This document shows positions 45,056 to 54,733 of a stretch of 64,000 bases of DNA, in pieces. Within the stretch, counting starts at the first letter, position 1. Each line of letters begins with the position of its first letter. Source of the DNA: Hyphomicrobiales bacterium (GTDB lineage Bacteria > Pseudomonadota > Alphaproteobacteria > Rhizobiales > Beijerinckiaceae); assembly GCA_930633525.1 (NCBI GenBank), contig CAKNFP010000001.1, forward strand, positions 4,153,501 to 4,217,500. The letters are read 5' to 3'. A program made the translations under genes and the position numbers. The notes beneath the pieces were generated by a model. It saw nothing but the letters and a program-made list of their open reading frames with translations. It made no database searches and had not been told where the DNA came from.

Positions 45056-48000
45056 ATGACTCAGAACGTTCCCTGGAGTGTCAAAGGGATCGATCCGCAA
45101 GCCCGCGAGGCTGCGAAGGATGCGGCGCGCAAGGCCGGCATGACGCTCGGCGCGTGGCTGAACGGCATGATCGCGGAAACAACCCAGCCAGGGGGCGGCG
45201 GGCTCCATCGCTTTTCCTTCGACAGCGAATCGCAGGACGTCTTTGCGCATGCCGCCGACAGGCTTTCCCTGGAAACAGCGGCGCTGAAGGCACGGGCTGC
45301 CGAGGCCTCCCGCGGCGCGCATGCGGCCCCACATGGTCCGGCTGCTGCGCTCGAGAATCTCCTCGACAGCGTCGCACGGCGCCTCGATGCCATCGAGACA
45401 CGTCTCGATACCCAGCAAACGGCGCAGCCGACGCTTTCGGCTGTCGAGAAGCTTGAACAACGGTTGGAGTTCCTCACCGCGGCGGTGGCGCCGTCCGGTG
45501 CAACTGCGGCGGAAGATATGTTGCGTACGCTCGAAACGCGATTGACTGACATCATCGTTCGGCTCGGCCCGGATGCAAGCGCAGCAATCGCGCCTCGGCG
45601 CGAGGCCCCAAGACATCTTGTTGATGGGACGAGCGCTGGTGGCGGCCAGCATGAGCCGACCGCCTCTCCCCATAAGGCCGCGAGCCTGCGTGGGACGACC
45701 CCGTTTCATGAACCCATCACCCGCCCTGGCAGCGGTGATTCGGATATCGATCGATTCGCGGCGACCATCGCCGAGATCCGCCGTCGGCAGGCCAGACTGT
45801 CTGAAGAAGGCGAGCAGGACGTCGCCGACATGCCGGCCGACACGGAAGACGCCGATATGGACCAAACTGACAAGGCCCGGCCCGCACACAGGACCGCCAT
45901 GCCGGCAAGCCAGTCTACGGCAAGCGGGATTTCGGCCGACATCGCCGAGCGGCTCGAAGCCCTGACGGAGAAGATCGACACGCTGCTCGTGCCGGGCCGT
46001 TTCCCAGCACTCGACGGCGTGATCGAGCGGCTCGACCGTATCGACGCTCACATCGAGCATCCAAAGCACTCCGGCGATTTCGGACGTGTCGAGCAGTTGC
46101 TGACGGTTGTCGCTGACCGGCTCGAATCAAACCAGGGCAAGGCACTCGATACTGACAGCCTCGATGCGCTCGAAACGCAGATCGGGCATCTTGCCAATCG
46201 CGTTGACGATGCGCTGCGCAATAAACTGACCGACGCCACCCTCGAGAAGAAGCTGGGTGAGCTCGAGACGATCATCGTCGGCCTCGTCGATCGCGTGCAG
46301 GGTCTGCAGCAGGAGGCCGTCGAATCCGTCGAGTTCGCGACACGCACTGCGGTAACGGACGCTCTCGGCGCCAAGATCTGGGACGGCTCGGATGATATGA
46401 GCGGCCTCAAGGCCGATATCGCCGACCTCAAATCCGTTCATAGCGCCATCGGCGAACGCACGCAGGACACGCTCAGCGCCGTACACCAGACACTGGAACT
46501 GGTTGTGCAGCGCCTCGCGCTCATGGAATCCGAGCGCTCTTTTGGCCGCAAGCCGGACCTTTCGCGCTCGCTCTTCGAAAAGCAGGTATCACAGATCCTC
46601 GCGGCCGATCGCGAGGCTTCCCCCGCCGTCACGCCGCCTGCCACTGAATCGACACGCGCGGGCGCCGAAGTGGCCTCAACGGCCGCGCCGGATGTCAAAT
46701 CGAGCTTCATCGCCGCCGCGCGCCGCGCCGCCCAGACGGCAACGGTGGACATGGGAGGCCCTGCGGCCGCGTCCCCCCCTGCCCCCCCGAAGCAGGCTGC
46801 CCCGGCCGCCCCTGGCCCCGCCGCCGCGCCATCCGACGCCGACGCTGCTGCAGCCATCGTGCGCGGGCGTGGTGAATCTCTGATCGAACGCCTGCGTCAC
46901 GGTTCGACACGCCGTCGCAAGTTGGTCTTCGGGCTTGCCGCCCTCGTCATCGCTCTCGGCGCGGCGCAACTCATCGTATCGTATGGGCGCCTTTCAAAAG
47001 ACGGCACCGCACCCATCGCGATCGGTGAACACAGTGCGGTTCCGTCAGAGCCCATTCCGAATGCGTCGAGCCTCGCCCAGGTTAAGCCTCACAACACCAC
47101 GGGCCAACAGCCGGGTGCGCTGGCGCCAAGCACGCAGATGGCGGATATCCCGGCCGCGAGCTCCGCTCAACCTGGCCAGCCTCCGGGATTGAAAGAGTTC
47201 GTCAATCCCCTGGCGCTGCCCTCAGCCAATCCGGCGGTCAATTCAGATGCCTCGGTGACCACCGGCTCCATAAAGCCGGTCCCTGAGGCTACCGTTGCAG
47301 ATACCAGGCCCGTTCAGGTCGGCACTGTTCCCATGGCGCCTTTATTCCCTGCGCAGAGCCCTTTCTCACCTGAAGCCGTGGCTCCCGAAGCGGCGAAGCC
47401 GCGTGAGATCACCACCGTTCTGCCCAAGGACATGCTGGCAGGCATCCCCGGCAGCATCGGCACGGATACCTTGCGGCAGGCTGCGGAGAAGGGCAACGCT
47501 TCGGCAGTTTATGAGCTGGCGTCACGACTGGCCGAGGGGCGCGGCATCCCACGCGACATGAAGAGCGCCGCGCGGCTGTTCGAGGCCCAGGCGGAAGCAG
47601 GTTTTGCCCCGGCCCAATATCGTATCGCCAATCACTATGAAAAGGGCTTCGGTGTCGATCGCGATCTTGCCAAAGCGCGCGAATGGTACCTTCGTGCCGC
47701 CGAAGCCGGCAACGCGAAAGCCATGCACAACCTGGCCGTTCTGTACGCCGAAGGGGTCAGCGGCAAACCGGACTACCCGACGGCCGTGAAATGGTTCCGC
47801 AAGGCCGCTGAACTCGGCATTCGTGACAGCCAGTTCAACCTGGCGATCCTCGCCGCGCGTGGCCTCGGCATGGATCCCGACCTCGTGCAATCCTACACCT
47901 GGTTCGCCGTTCTCGCCGAGAATGGCGACACGGATGCCGCCGAGAAGCGCGACAGCGTCGGCGCCCGCCTGTCCCCCACCGATCTTACCCTGGCGCGCGC

Positions 48001-48142
48001 CGCCGCCGAGCAATGGGTTGCCAAGACCCCGGATCCGGCGGCCAATACGGTCGAGGTGTCGCCCGAGTGGAGCAAGCCGTCGATACCGAAGGGAACGACG
48101 GGCGATGCCAGCACCGGCGGTAAAACGAAATCGCGAGGTTGA
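45056..48142 (+). CDS. PodJ/Sel1-type polarity or cell-cycle localisation protein
   Basis: 1028 residues from the ATG at 45056; in-frame ATGs at 44951 and 45014 are possible. The N-terminus has a short ribbon-helix-helix-like piece (AREAAKDAARKAGMTLGAWL). A long region of predicted coiled coil follows (about 70-520, with many heptads such as VEKLEQRLEFL). Next come a Pro/Ala linker, one membrane segment near 623-642 (LVFGLAALVIALGAAQLIV), a disordered stretch, and three or four Sel1 repeats (about 805-970, e.g. ARLFEAQAEAGFAPAQYRIA). This is the build of PodJ and related pole organisers, with Sel1 repeats in the periplasm. The CtrA box upstream fits cell-cycle control. Confidence 0.88.
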   Translation: MTQNVPWSVKGIDPQAREAAKDAARKAGMTLGAWLNGMIAETTQPGGGGLHRFSFDSESQDVFAHAADRLSLETAALKARAAEASRGAHAAPHGPAAALENLLDSVARRLDAIETRLDTQQTAQPTLSAVEKLEQRLEFLTAAVAPSGATAAEDMLRTLETRLTDIIVRLGPDASAAIAPRREAPRHLVDGTSAGGGQHEPTASPHKAASLRGTTPFHEPITRPGSGDSDIDRFAATIAEIRRRQARLSEEGEQDVADMPADTEDADMDQTDKARPAHRTAMPASQSTASGISADIAERLEALTEKIDTLLVPGRFPALDGVIERLDRIDAHIEHPKHSGDFGRVEQLLTVVADRLESNQGKALDTDSLDALETQIGHLANRVDDALRNKLTDATLEKKLGELETIIVGLVDRVQGLQQEAVESVEFATRTAVTDALGAKIWDGSDDMSGLKADIADLKSVHSAIGERTQDTLSAVHQTLELVVQRLALMESERSFGRKPDLSRSLFEKQVSQILAADREASPAVTPPATESTRAGAEVASTAAPDVKSSFIAAARRAAQTATVDMGGPAAASPPAPPKQAAPAAPGPAAAPSDADAAAAIVRGRGESLIERLRHGSTRRRKLVFGLAALVIALGAAQLIVSYGRLSKDGTAPIAIGEHSAVPSEPIPNASSLAQVKPHNTTGQQPGALAPSTQMADIPAASSAQPGQPPGLKEFVNPLALPSANPAVNSDASVTTGSIKPVPEATVADTRPVQVGTVPMAPLFPAQSPFSPEAVAPEAAKPREITTVLPKDMLAGIPGSIGTDTLRQAAEKGNASAVYELASRLAEGRGIPRDMKSAARLFEAQAEAGFAPAQYRIANHYEKGFGVDRDLAKAREWYLRAAEAGNAKAMHNLAVLYAEGVSGKPDYPTAVKWFRKAAELGIRDSQFNLAILAARGLGMDPDLVQSYTWFAVLAENGDTDAAEKRDSVGARLSPTDLTLARAAAEQWVAKTPDPAANTVEVSPEWSKPSIPKGTTGDASTGGKTKSRG

Positions 48143-48299
48143 CCTTTCCGTCCGCGGGGGTGACCGTCAGATCAAACGCATATCCCAAGGGTAGGTCGAC
48201 CCTTCCCTAAGGACTATGCGCCATAGTCTTGAACCGGCATCGTTTTTGCGATGCCGGAGCGTTGTCGTATGTGCTGGCCCTGTTCGTGTAAGGCGCGTC

Positions 48300-49220
48300 G
48301 TGCAGATCTATCTCCCCATAGCCGATGTTTCGGTGAACTGGTTGCTGCTGCTGGCCATGGGCGGCGGCGTCGGCTTCATTTCCGGCCTGTTCGGCGTGGG
48401 AGGCGGCTTCGTGATGACGCCGCTGCTCATCTTCATCGGCATTCCCACTGCCATCGCGGTCGCCACCCAGGCAGCCCAGATCGCCGCATCCTCGATGACC
48501 GGTTCCCTCGGCTACTGGCGCCGACGTGCCGTGGATTTGAAGCTCGGCCTCGTGCTGGCAGCGGGCGGCCTGATCGGCACCGTGCTCGGGGTGTGGTTCT
48601 TCAATGTGATGCGACGGCTCGGCCAGCTCGATGTCATCATTGCCATCGCCTATGTCGTGCTCTTCGGCGTCATCGGCGGATTGATGCTGTTCGAGAGCCT
48701 GCGCGCCATGTGGCTGACCCGCAAGGGCATCAGGCGGCCGCCGCGCAGGCCCGGCGAACACCCCTGGTATCTCGGCTTGCCGCTGAAGATGCGCTTTCAC
48801 CAGTCCAAGCTCTACGGCAGCATCATACCGCTGGTACTGCTCGCGCTTCTCATCGCTTTCGTCGGCGCTGTGCTCGGCATCGGCGGCGGCTTCATCGCCG
48901 TTCCCGCGCTGATCTACCTGTTCCGCATCCCGGCCGCCGTCGTGGTGGGCACCTCGCTGTTCCAGATCCTGCTCACGATGGTGGCGGCGACGATCATGCA
49001 CGCCACCTCCAACCACTCGGTGGATCTCGTGCTGGCGCTGCTCCTTATCGTGGGCGGCGTCATGGGCGCACAGTTCGGCGCGATCGTCGGACGCAACCTG
49101 CGCGGCGACGCGTTCCGCCTGCTGCTCGCGCTCCTCATCCTCGGCGTCGGCGTCCGCTTCGCGGGCGACATTATCCTGAAGCCCGACGAAACCTTTTCCA
49201 TCGTGACGCTGGACAACTGA
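48300..49220 (+). CDS. TauE/SafE-family (TSUP) membrane permease
   Basis: 306 residues from the GTG at 48300, with AAGG six bases upstream; the frame is open to 48216, but the extra stretch does not look like protein. Eight or so membrane segments; the two family glycine motifs are SGLFGVGGGFVMTPLLIF near residue 27 and LGIGGGFIAVPALIYL near 200. TSUP proteins export sulfite, sulfoacetate or other sulfur-containing anions. The stop overlaps the next ATG by one base. Confidence 0.93.
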   Translation: MQIYLPIADVSVNWLLLLAMGGGVGFISGLFGVGGGFVMTPLLIFIGIPTAIAVATQAAQIAASSMTGSLGYWRRRAVDLKLGLVLAAGGLIGTVLGVWFFNVMRRLGQLDVIIAIAYVVLFGVIGGLMLFESLRAMWLTRKGIRRPPRRPGEHPWYLGLPLKMRFHQSKLYGSIIPLVLLALLIAFVGAVLGIGGGFIAVPALIYLFRIPAAVVVGTSLFQILLTMVAATIMHATSNHSVDLVLALLLIVGGVMGAQFGAIVGRNLRGDAFRLLLALLILGVGVRFAGDIILKPDETFSIVTLDN

Positions 49221-49978
49221 TGAAACGGAGCGCGCTGGTCCTTCTCGCTTGTCTCGCCAGCATGGCGCCCGCGATGGCGGAGACGCTCGTCACCTCGCTG
49301 TCGACCTATCGCGTCGCTATCAACTCCAACTACACCGGGGCATCCCTCGTCCTGTTCGGATCGATCGAGCGCGACGCGCGCACGGCGACACGCGCCGCGC
49401 CTTATGATCTCGTCGTCACGGTACGTGGTCCCCGGCGTACGGCTCTGGTGCGCGAGAAGGAGCCCTTCGGTCCGCTCTGGATCACCCGGGGACAGCGCCG
49501 CTTCGTCGACCAGCCTGTTTATCTCGCGGTCGTAAGTTCCCGCCCAATCGCCGACATCGCGGGAGCACCCGTGCGTGAACGGCTGAAGCTGGGGCTTGAA
49601 GCGGAATTCGCGTCGCCTCTTCCCGGCCCGAACATCATGGGCGAGGATTTCATCGATGCCTTCATCCGCCTGCGCCGCCAGCAGAGTCTCTTCCAGGAAG
49701 ATCCCGAAGGCGTCGTTTTCCTGACTCAGAACCTGTTCCGCGCGAAGATCGACCTACCCGCGATCGCCCCGACAGGCCTCTATGAGGTCGAGACTATCCT
49801 GTTGTCCGACGGGATCGCGCTCTCGCGGCAGTCCACCAATTTCGAGGTTGAGAAAACGGGCTTTGAACAGGCGACCGTCGTTCTCGCCCGCGACCACGGC
49901 TTCCTCTACGGTCTCATCGCCGCGGCGAGCGCGCTCGTCCTGGGATGGCTCGCCACAGTCGTCTTCCGCCGCGAGTGA
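49220..49978 (+). CDS. TIGR02186-family membrane-anchored protein
   Basis: 252 residues. Signal peptide (ALVLLACLASMAPAMA), a periplasmic domain rich in beta strands (STYRVAINSNYTGASLVLFG; PYDLVVTVRGPRRTALVREK), and a C-terminal membrane anchor (GLIAAASALVLGWLATVVF). This is a conserved alphaproteobacterial protein of unknown function that is nearly always encoded next to a TauE/SafE permease, and probably serves it as a periplasmic partner. Translation is coupled through the TGATG overlap. Confidence 0.88.
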   Translation: MKRSALVLLACLASMAPAMAETLVTSLSTYRVAINSNYTGASLVLFGSIERDARTATRAAPYDLVVTVRGPRRTALVREKEPFGPLWITRGQRRFVDQPVYLAVVSSRPIADIAGAPVRERLKLGLEAEFASPLPGPNIMGEDFIDAFIRLRRQQSLFQEDPEGVVFLTQNLFRAKIDLPAIAPTGLYEVETILLSDGIALSRQSTNFEVEKTGFEQATVVLARDHGFLYGLIAAASALVLGWLATVVFRRE

Positions 49979-50036
49979 CGTTCCAAAGCATCGCTTCTTT
50001 CCGAAAGCCGGCATCCGCTTTTCGGCGCGAGGATGC

Positions 50037-50819
50037 TCAATCCGGCAGCAGCTGCGGCGCCGCGATGGCGAAGGTGCGCCGCCCGAGCACATGGGCTGTC
50101 ATGCCGTTCGGGAAGAGCGGCGCGAAGGCTTCGTTGCGCACATTCAGCCCGCCGGCATAGGCACCGAAGGCCGGCAATACGCAGCGCTCGGCCCCCACGG
50201 CAAAGCAGCGGCGGCGGACGACCTGGCCGCGCGACGCCACTTTCGCGACCGGATGCAAATGGCCGGCAAGCTCAAACGGCACACGGCAATCCGGCGCGCT
50301 GCCTGGAATATGCCGCAAGGCTATCCCGCCGGTGGTGATCTCCGCGACCACCTCGCCGCCGACCCCAGCCGGCGGTGAGGGATCATGATTTCCGGTGATC
50401 CAGATCCATTGGCGGCCGCGCTGCAGGATCGCAAGCCGCTCCCGGTCACCGGCATCGAGCCTTCCTCCACCGCCGTCGTCGTGGAAGCTGTCGCCAAGCG
50501 CGACAACGATGCGCGGCGCATGCGTATCGATCACGGCCGCCAAGCGCTCCAGGGTGGCGCGGGTGTCGTAAGGCGGCAGGAAGATACGGCGCCGGGCAAA
50601 GGACGAGCCCTTCTCAAGGTGAAGATCCGCCACCACGAGCATGTGCTCCTCGTGCAGGAACAGCGCCCCGCTCGGATCCGCCTTGGCGGAATGCCGGCCA
50701 AGCGACAGCGAGCCGGCGGCTTCCCGCCCGGCGCCCCCGACGTCGTCTCTCGCCATCACCATGCTCAAATCAACGTCTCGCTCATCCGCTGTGGCCGGGG
50801 CTTCACCCCCGGAGATCAC
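50037..50819 (-). CDS. pdeM: Ligase-associated DNA-damage-response endonuclease PdeM (metallophosphoesterase)
   Basis: 260 residues, starting at a GTG that overlaps the helicase stop by four bases. Metallophosphoesterase motifs run in order: D65/H67 in VVADLHLEKGS, VALGDSFHDD, WITGNHD, and LAGHLHP. In the known four-gene repair set this enzyme acts with the DEXH helicase, a beta-lactamase-fold exonuclease and an ATP-dependent ligase. All four occur here as two divergent pairs. Confidence 0.93.
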   Translation of the reverse strand: MISGGEAPATADERDVDLSMVMARDDVGGAGREAAGSLSLGRHSAKADPSGALFLHEEHMLVVADLHLEKGSSFARRRIFLPPYDTRATLERLAAVIDTHAPRIVVALGDSFHDDGGGGRLDAGDRERLAILQRGRQWIWITGNHDPSPPAGVGGEVVAEITTGGIALRHIPGSAPDCRVPFELAGHLHPVAKVASRGQVVRRRCFAVGAERCVLPAFGAYAGGLNVRNEAFAPLFPNGMTAHVLGRRTFAIAAPQLLPD

Positions 50820-53314
50820 CCCATAGCCTCTTCGATGAGGCTCGCCTCGGCATCCGCCAGGATCGTCTCGGAGGCTTCGCCGTAGACCAGCTCGCGGCCG
50901 ATTTCCAGCATGACCGCGATCGAGAGCGGCGACAGCCGTTGCAGCGGCTGATGCATGATTCGGCCTTCGATGCGCCCCAGCATGCCGGCGAGGCGCGCGA
51001 GGTCAAGCAGGCCGGTGGACGCATCCGCCCGCGCCGCCCGCAAGAGAAGATGCTGCGGTTCGTGCCGGCGCAGCACGTCATAGACAAGATCGGTCGACAT
51101 GGTGACCTGGCGCTGCGACTTCTCCTGCGACGGAAAACGCCGCTCGATCAGGCCGGCGATGATGGCGCATTGCCGGAAGCTGCGCTTCATCAGCGCCGAT
51201 TCGGCCAGCCATTCCTCCAGGTCGTCGCCCAGCATGTCCTGGCCGAACAGACCATTGATCGACAGGCGGTCCGCCGCGATGGCCGCGTCGATATCCGACA
51301 GGCACCAGGCGGCGAGGCCATAGTCGTTGGCCACGAAGCCGAGCGGGTTGAGCCTCGCCCGCTCCAGCCGGCGGGTCAGTAGCATGCCGAGCGTCTGATG
51401 GGCCAACCGTCCCTCGAAGGGATAGCAGACCAGAAAATGCCGCCCCGCGCGCGGAAAGGTCTCCACCAGGAGCCCCTCGCGGCCGGGCAGTCGCGACATC
51501 AGCCTCTGGCCTTCCAACCAGTTCGCCACGGGGCCCGGCAGGCGGTGCCAATCCTCCGGCGTCGCCAGCATGGCGCGCACCCGATCCGCGAGGAAGGTCG
51601 AGAGCGGGAACTTGCCGCCTTCATAGGACGGGATCTTCGGATCCGTGCCGGGCGCCGTGCGCTGGGCAATCACCTCATTCTCGACGATCGCCTCGAAGCG
51701 AAGCACTTCACCGGCGAACACGAAGGTATCGCCGGGCGACAGGCCCTCCGCGAAATACTCCTCCACCTCGCCGAGCACGCGCCCGCCGCGCATCCAGGCC
51801 TGCGTCGGCTGGACACCCCGGCGCGGCTTCGAGACCCGCACCTTGAGCATCGCCGCCTCGACGATGGTGCCGACGTTCAAGCGGTATTGCTGGGCGACGC
51901 GCGGATTGACGACGCGCCACAGCCCATCGCGCCCTCGGGCGATCTTGGCGAAGCGCTCATAGCTTTTGAGCGCGTAGCCGCCGGTCGCCACGAAATTGAC
52001 GGTCGCGTCGAAATCGGCGCGGCCGAGGCCGGCATAGGGTGCCGCCTGCCGCACCTCGTCATAGAGCGCGTCAGCCGAGAAGGGGGCGCCACAGGCCATG
52101 CCGAGGATATGCTGGGCCAGCACGTCGAGCGCGCCGATGCGCGCATCCGGCGTATCCTGCGCGGCTTCGGCGACGGCATCGAGCGCGGCCCGGCATTCCA
52201 GCACCTCGAAGCGGTTCGAGGGCACGAGGACCGCTTGCGATGGCTCGTCGAGCCTGTGGTTGGCCCGTCCGATGCGCTGCATCAGGCGGCTCGCCCCCTT
52301 CGGAGCGCCCACATTGATAACGAGGTCGACGTCGCCCCAGTCGATGCCGAGATCGAGCGTCGAGGTGCAGACGACGGCCTTCAGGCGGCCCGCCGCCATC
52401 GCCTCCTCGACGCGGCGGCGCTGGCCGACGTCGAGCGAGCCATGGTGGAGCGCGATGGCGAGATTGTCATCGTTCATGTGCCAGAGTTCCTGGAACAGGA
52501 ACTCCGCCTGCATGCGGGTGTTCACGAACACAAGGCTGAGCTTGTGGTCGCGGATCGCCGCATAGATCTCGCGCATGGCGTGGGCTGAGGTGTGGCCGGC
52601 GAGCGGCGGCGCGACCTTGGTCTCCAGGATGCCGATTTCCGGTGGCGCGCCGCCCTTGACGACGACGATGTCGGCCGCCTCCCGCCCCGGCAGGTAGCGC
52701 GCAAGCACCTCCGGCTCCCGCACCGTCGCCGAAAGGCCGACAGCCGTCAGGTCTGGCGCGAGCTGTCCGAGCCGGGCCAGGCCGAGCGACAGCAGGTCGC
52801 CGCGCTTGGAGGTGACGAGCGCGTGCAATTCATCGAGCACCACACGCTTCAGGCCTGAGAAGAAAGGCTGCGATTCGCGATGGGCGAGGAGAAGCGCCAG
52901 TTGCTCCGGAGTCGTCAGCAGGATGTCCGGCGGCCGCTCGATCTGGCGCGCGCGCTTGTGGCCGGGAGTGTCGCCCGTGCGCGTCTCGATCCTGACCGGC
53001 AGCCCCATCTCGCGCGCGGGGGTTTCCAGGTTGCGGGCGATGTCGACGGCCAGCGCCTTCAAAGGCGAGATGTAGAGCGTGTGGATGCCGCGGGAGACAT
53101 CAGGATGCGTACCGCGCGCGGTGAGCTCGACGAGGCTCGGCAGAAAGCCGGCCAGCGTCTTGCCGGCGCCTGTCGGCGCGACAAGCAGCGCCGAGCGGCC
53201 GGCCTCGGCCTTGGCCAGAAGTTCGAGCTGGTGGACGCGCGGTGTCCAGCCCCGCGCGGCGAACCAGCCGGCAAAAGGCTCCGGCAAAGGGAATATGGGC
53301 GGCGCATCGGGCAC
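50816..53314 (-). CDS. Ligase-associated DNA-damage-response DEXH-box helicase (Lhr-like)
   Basis: 832 residues. Walker A APTGAGKTLAG near residue 45, the DELHAL box, LSATVREPE (motif III), TSTLDLGIDWGDVD (motif V) and MQRIGRANH (motif VI). The C-terminal third is the Lhr-core wing domain. A 3'-5' translocating helicase of this family unwinds damaged duplexes. It starts 343 bases from the divergent exonuclease gene and is followed with overlap by pdeM. Confidence 0.95.
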   Translation of the reverse strand: MPDAPPIFPLPEPFAGWFAARGWTPRVHQLELLAKAEAGRSALLVAPTGAGKTLAGFLPSLVELTARGTHPDVSRGIHTLYISPLKALAVDIARNLETPAREMGLPVRIETRTGDTPGHKRARQIERPPDILLTTPEQLALLLAHRESQPFFSGLKRVVLDELHALVTSKRGDLLSLGLARLGQLAPDLTAVGLSATVREPEVLARYLPGREAADIVVVKGGAPPEIGILETKVAPPLAGHTSAHAMREIYAAIRDHKLSLVFVNTRMQAEFLFQELWHMNDDNLAIALHHGSLDVGQRRRVEEAMAAGRLKAVVCTSTLDLGIDWGDVDLVINVGAPKGASRLMQRIGRANHRLDEPSQAVLVPSNRFEVLECRAALDAVAEAAQDTPDARIGALDVLAQHILGMACGAPFSADALYDEVRQAAPYAGLGRADFDATVNFVATGGYALKSYERFAKIARGRDGLWRVVNPRVAQQYRLNVGTIVEAAMLKVRVSKPRRGVQPTQAWMRGGRVLGEVEEYFAEGLSPGDTFVFAGEVLRFEAIVENEVIAQRTAPGTDPKIPSYEGGKFPLSTFLADRVRAMLATPEDWHRLPGPVANWLEGQRLMSRLPGREGLLVETFPRAGRHFLVCYPFEGRLAHQTLGMLLTRRLERARLNPLGFVANDYGLAAWCLSDIDAAIAADRLSINGLFGQDMLGDDLEEWLAESALMKRSFRQCAIIAGLIERRFPSQEKSQRQVTMSTDLVYDVLRRHEPQHLLLRAARADASTGLLDLARLAGMLGRIEGRIMHQPLQRLSPLSIAVMLEIGRELVYGEASETILADAEASLIEEAMG

Positions 53315-53397
53315 GGACCCAATCTAGTGCATTGCGCCGAAAAGTGTACGCGGATTTGGAGAAGCATCTTCATCCCCGTCGGGACTAGCGCGGCTCT

Positions 53398-53520
53398 CCC
53401 TCTCCCCGGCGGGGAGAGGGCTGGGGTGAGGGGGCGATCGTTGACAGCAGGGCGTCCCCCTCACCCGCGCCTGCGGCGCGACCTCTCCCCGCTGGGGCGA
53501 GGTGAAGGGCAGCAGTTCCC
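53398..53520. repeat. Paired GC-rich palindromes (REPIN-like), copy A
   Basis: CCCTCTCCCC-GGC-GGGGAGAGGG at 53398-53420 is followed by a GGTGAGGGGG end. About 40 bases later a similar unit in opposite orientation reads CCCTCACCC ... CTCTCCCCGCTGGGGCGAGG. Two inverted REP-like units with a short spacer is the build of a REPIN. It lies in the divergent promoter region of the helicase and exonuclease genes. The remainder of 53315-53656 holds only a hairpin at 53529 and the ribosome site GGGAG. Confidence 0.62.
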
Positions 53521-53528
53521 TCATGTCA

Positions 53529-53554
53529 TTCCCGGCGGCGCGAAGCGCCGGGAA
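53529..53554. repeat. Hairpin repeat, CATTCCCGG type
   Basis: TTCCCGGCG (53529-53537) pairs perfectly with CGCCGGGAA (53546-53554) over an eight-base loop containing GCGCGAAG. It is like the hairpin at 39283 and belongs to a class of intergenic repeats common in rhizobial genomes. Confidence 0.5.
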
Positions 53555-53656
53555 GGGAAGCCATGGCCGTCTTTCCAAAGCGCCTCTCGCCCCACGCCTG
53601 GGACAATGAACCGGCCCCCTGTGCAAGGCCGCAGAAAGACTTATCTTTTAGGGAGC

Positions 53657-54733
53657 ATGCGTCCAACCGACATTCTCACCCTCACGCCCGCCGGGCTTTA
53701 CTGTCCACCCGGCGACTTCCACATCGACCCGCTCCGGCCGGTGCCGCGGGCCTTGATCACCCATGGCCATTCCGACCATGCCCGGCCCGGCCATGGGACT
53801 GTCCTCGCCACGTCGGAAACGCTCGCCATCATGGCGGTCAGATGCGGCGAGGGCTTCTGTGCCACGCGACAGGCGGTCGTGCTCGGCGAACCCGTGCGCC
53901 TCGGTGACGTCACGGTCACCTTCTACCCGGCGGGCCATGTGCTCGGCTCCGCTCAGATCCTGATCGAGGCGGGCGGTTGCCGCATCGTCAATTCTGGCGA
54001 TTACAAGCGCGAGCCGGACCCGACCTGCATCCCCTTTCAGCCGATCGCCTGCGATGTCTTCATCACCGAGGCGACCTTCGGGTTGCCCGTGTTCCGCCAT
54101 CCACCGGCACGTGACGAGGTAGCGAAACTGCTCGATTCCGTCGCCCTGTTTCCGGAGCGCAGCCATCTCGTCGGCGCCTATTCGCTAGGCAAGGCGCAAC
54201 GGCTCGTCGCCCTTCTACGCGAGGCGGGACATGAGGCGCCCATCTATATCCACGGGGCCATGGAACGGCTGATGGCCCTCTATGAGACCCTGGGGGTGCC
54301 CCTGGGTGATATCCGCAAGGTGCCGACGGGCAAGGACGCTAGCCGCGGCACCTTCGCGGGCTCGATCATTCTCTGTCCGCCGAGCGCGACACAGGAGATC
54401 TGGTCGCGTCGCTTCGCCGATCCCGTCACCGCCTTTGCTTCGGGCTGGATGCGGGTGCGGGCGCGGGCCCGCCAGCGCGGCGTCGAGCTGCCACTGGTCG
54501 TCTCCGACCATGCCGATTGGGAGGACCTCTGCACCACGATCTGCGAGACGGGCGCCTCCGAGATCTGGGTGACACACGGCGAGGCCGACGCCCTCGTCCA
54601 CTGGTGCACACGCCGCGGCCTCAAGGCCAAGCCCCTGCATATGCTGGGCTATGGCGACGACGAGGAGGCTGCCGCGGCCGAGAGCGAGGCGCCGGTGGCG
54701 AGCCAGGCGGCAGCGGAGAGCGAAACGCCATGA
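53657..54733 (+). CDS. Ligase-associated DNA exonuclease (metallo-beta-lactamase/beta-CASP fold)
   Basis: 358 residues from the ATG at 53657 (GGGAG upstream); the frame is open far upstream through the repeat, but the family begins at RPTDILTLTPAGLYCPPGDF. The metal site HxHxDH is H36-H38-D40-H41 in ITHGHSDHARPGH; later ligands lie in NSGDYKREPDPT and in the HTGEAD-like WVTHGEADALVHW. Degrades DNA ends for the adjacent ligase. The stop overlaps the ligase start by four bases (ATGA). Confidence 0.94.
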   Translation: MRPTDILTLTPAGLYCPPGDFHIDPLRPVPRALITHGHSDHARPGHGTVLATSETLAIMAVRCGEGFCATRQAVVLGEPVRLGDVTVTFYPAGHVLGSAQILIEAGGCRIVNSGDYKREPDPTCIPFQPIACDVFITEATFGLPVFRHPPARDEVAKLLDSVALFPERSHLVGAYSLGKAQRLVALLREAGHEAPIYIHGAMERLMALYETLGVPLGDIRKVPTGKDASRGTFAGSIILCPPSATQEIWSRRFADPVTAFASGWMRVRARARQRGVELPLVVSDHADWEDLCTTICETGASEIWVTHGEADALVHWCTRRGLKAKPLHMLGYGDDEEAAAAESEAPVASQAAAESETP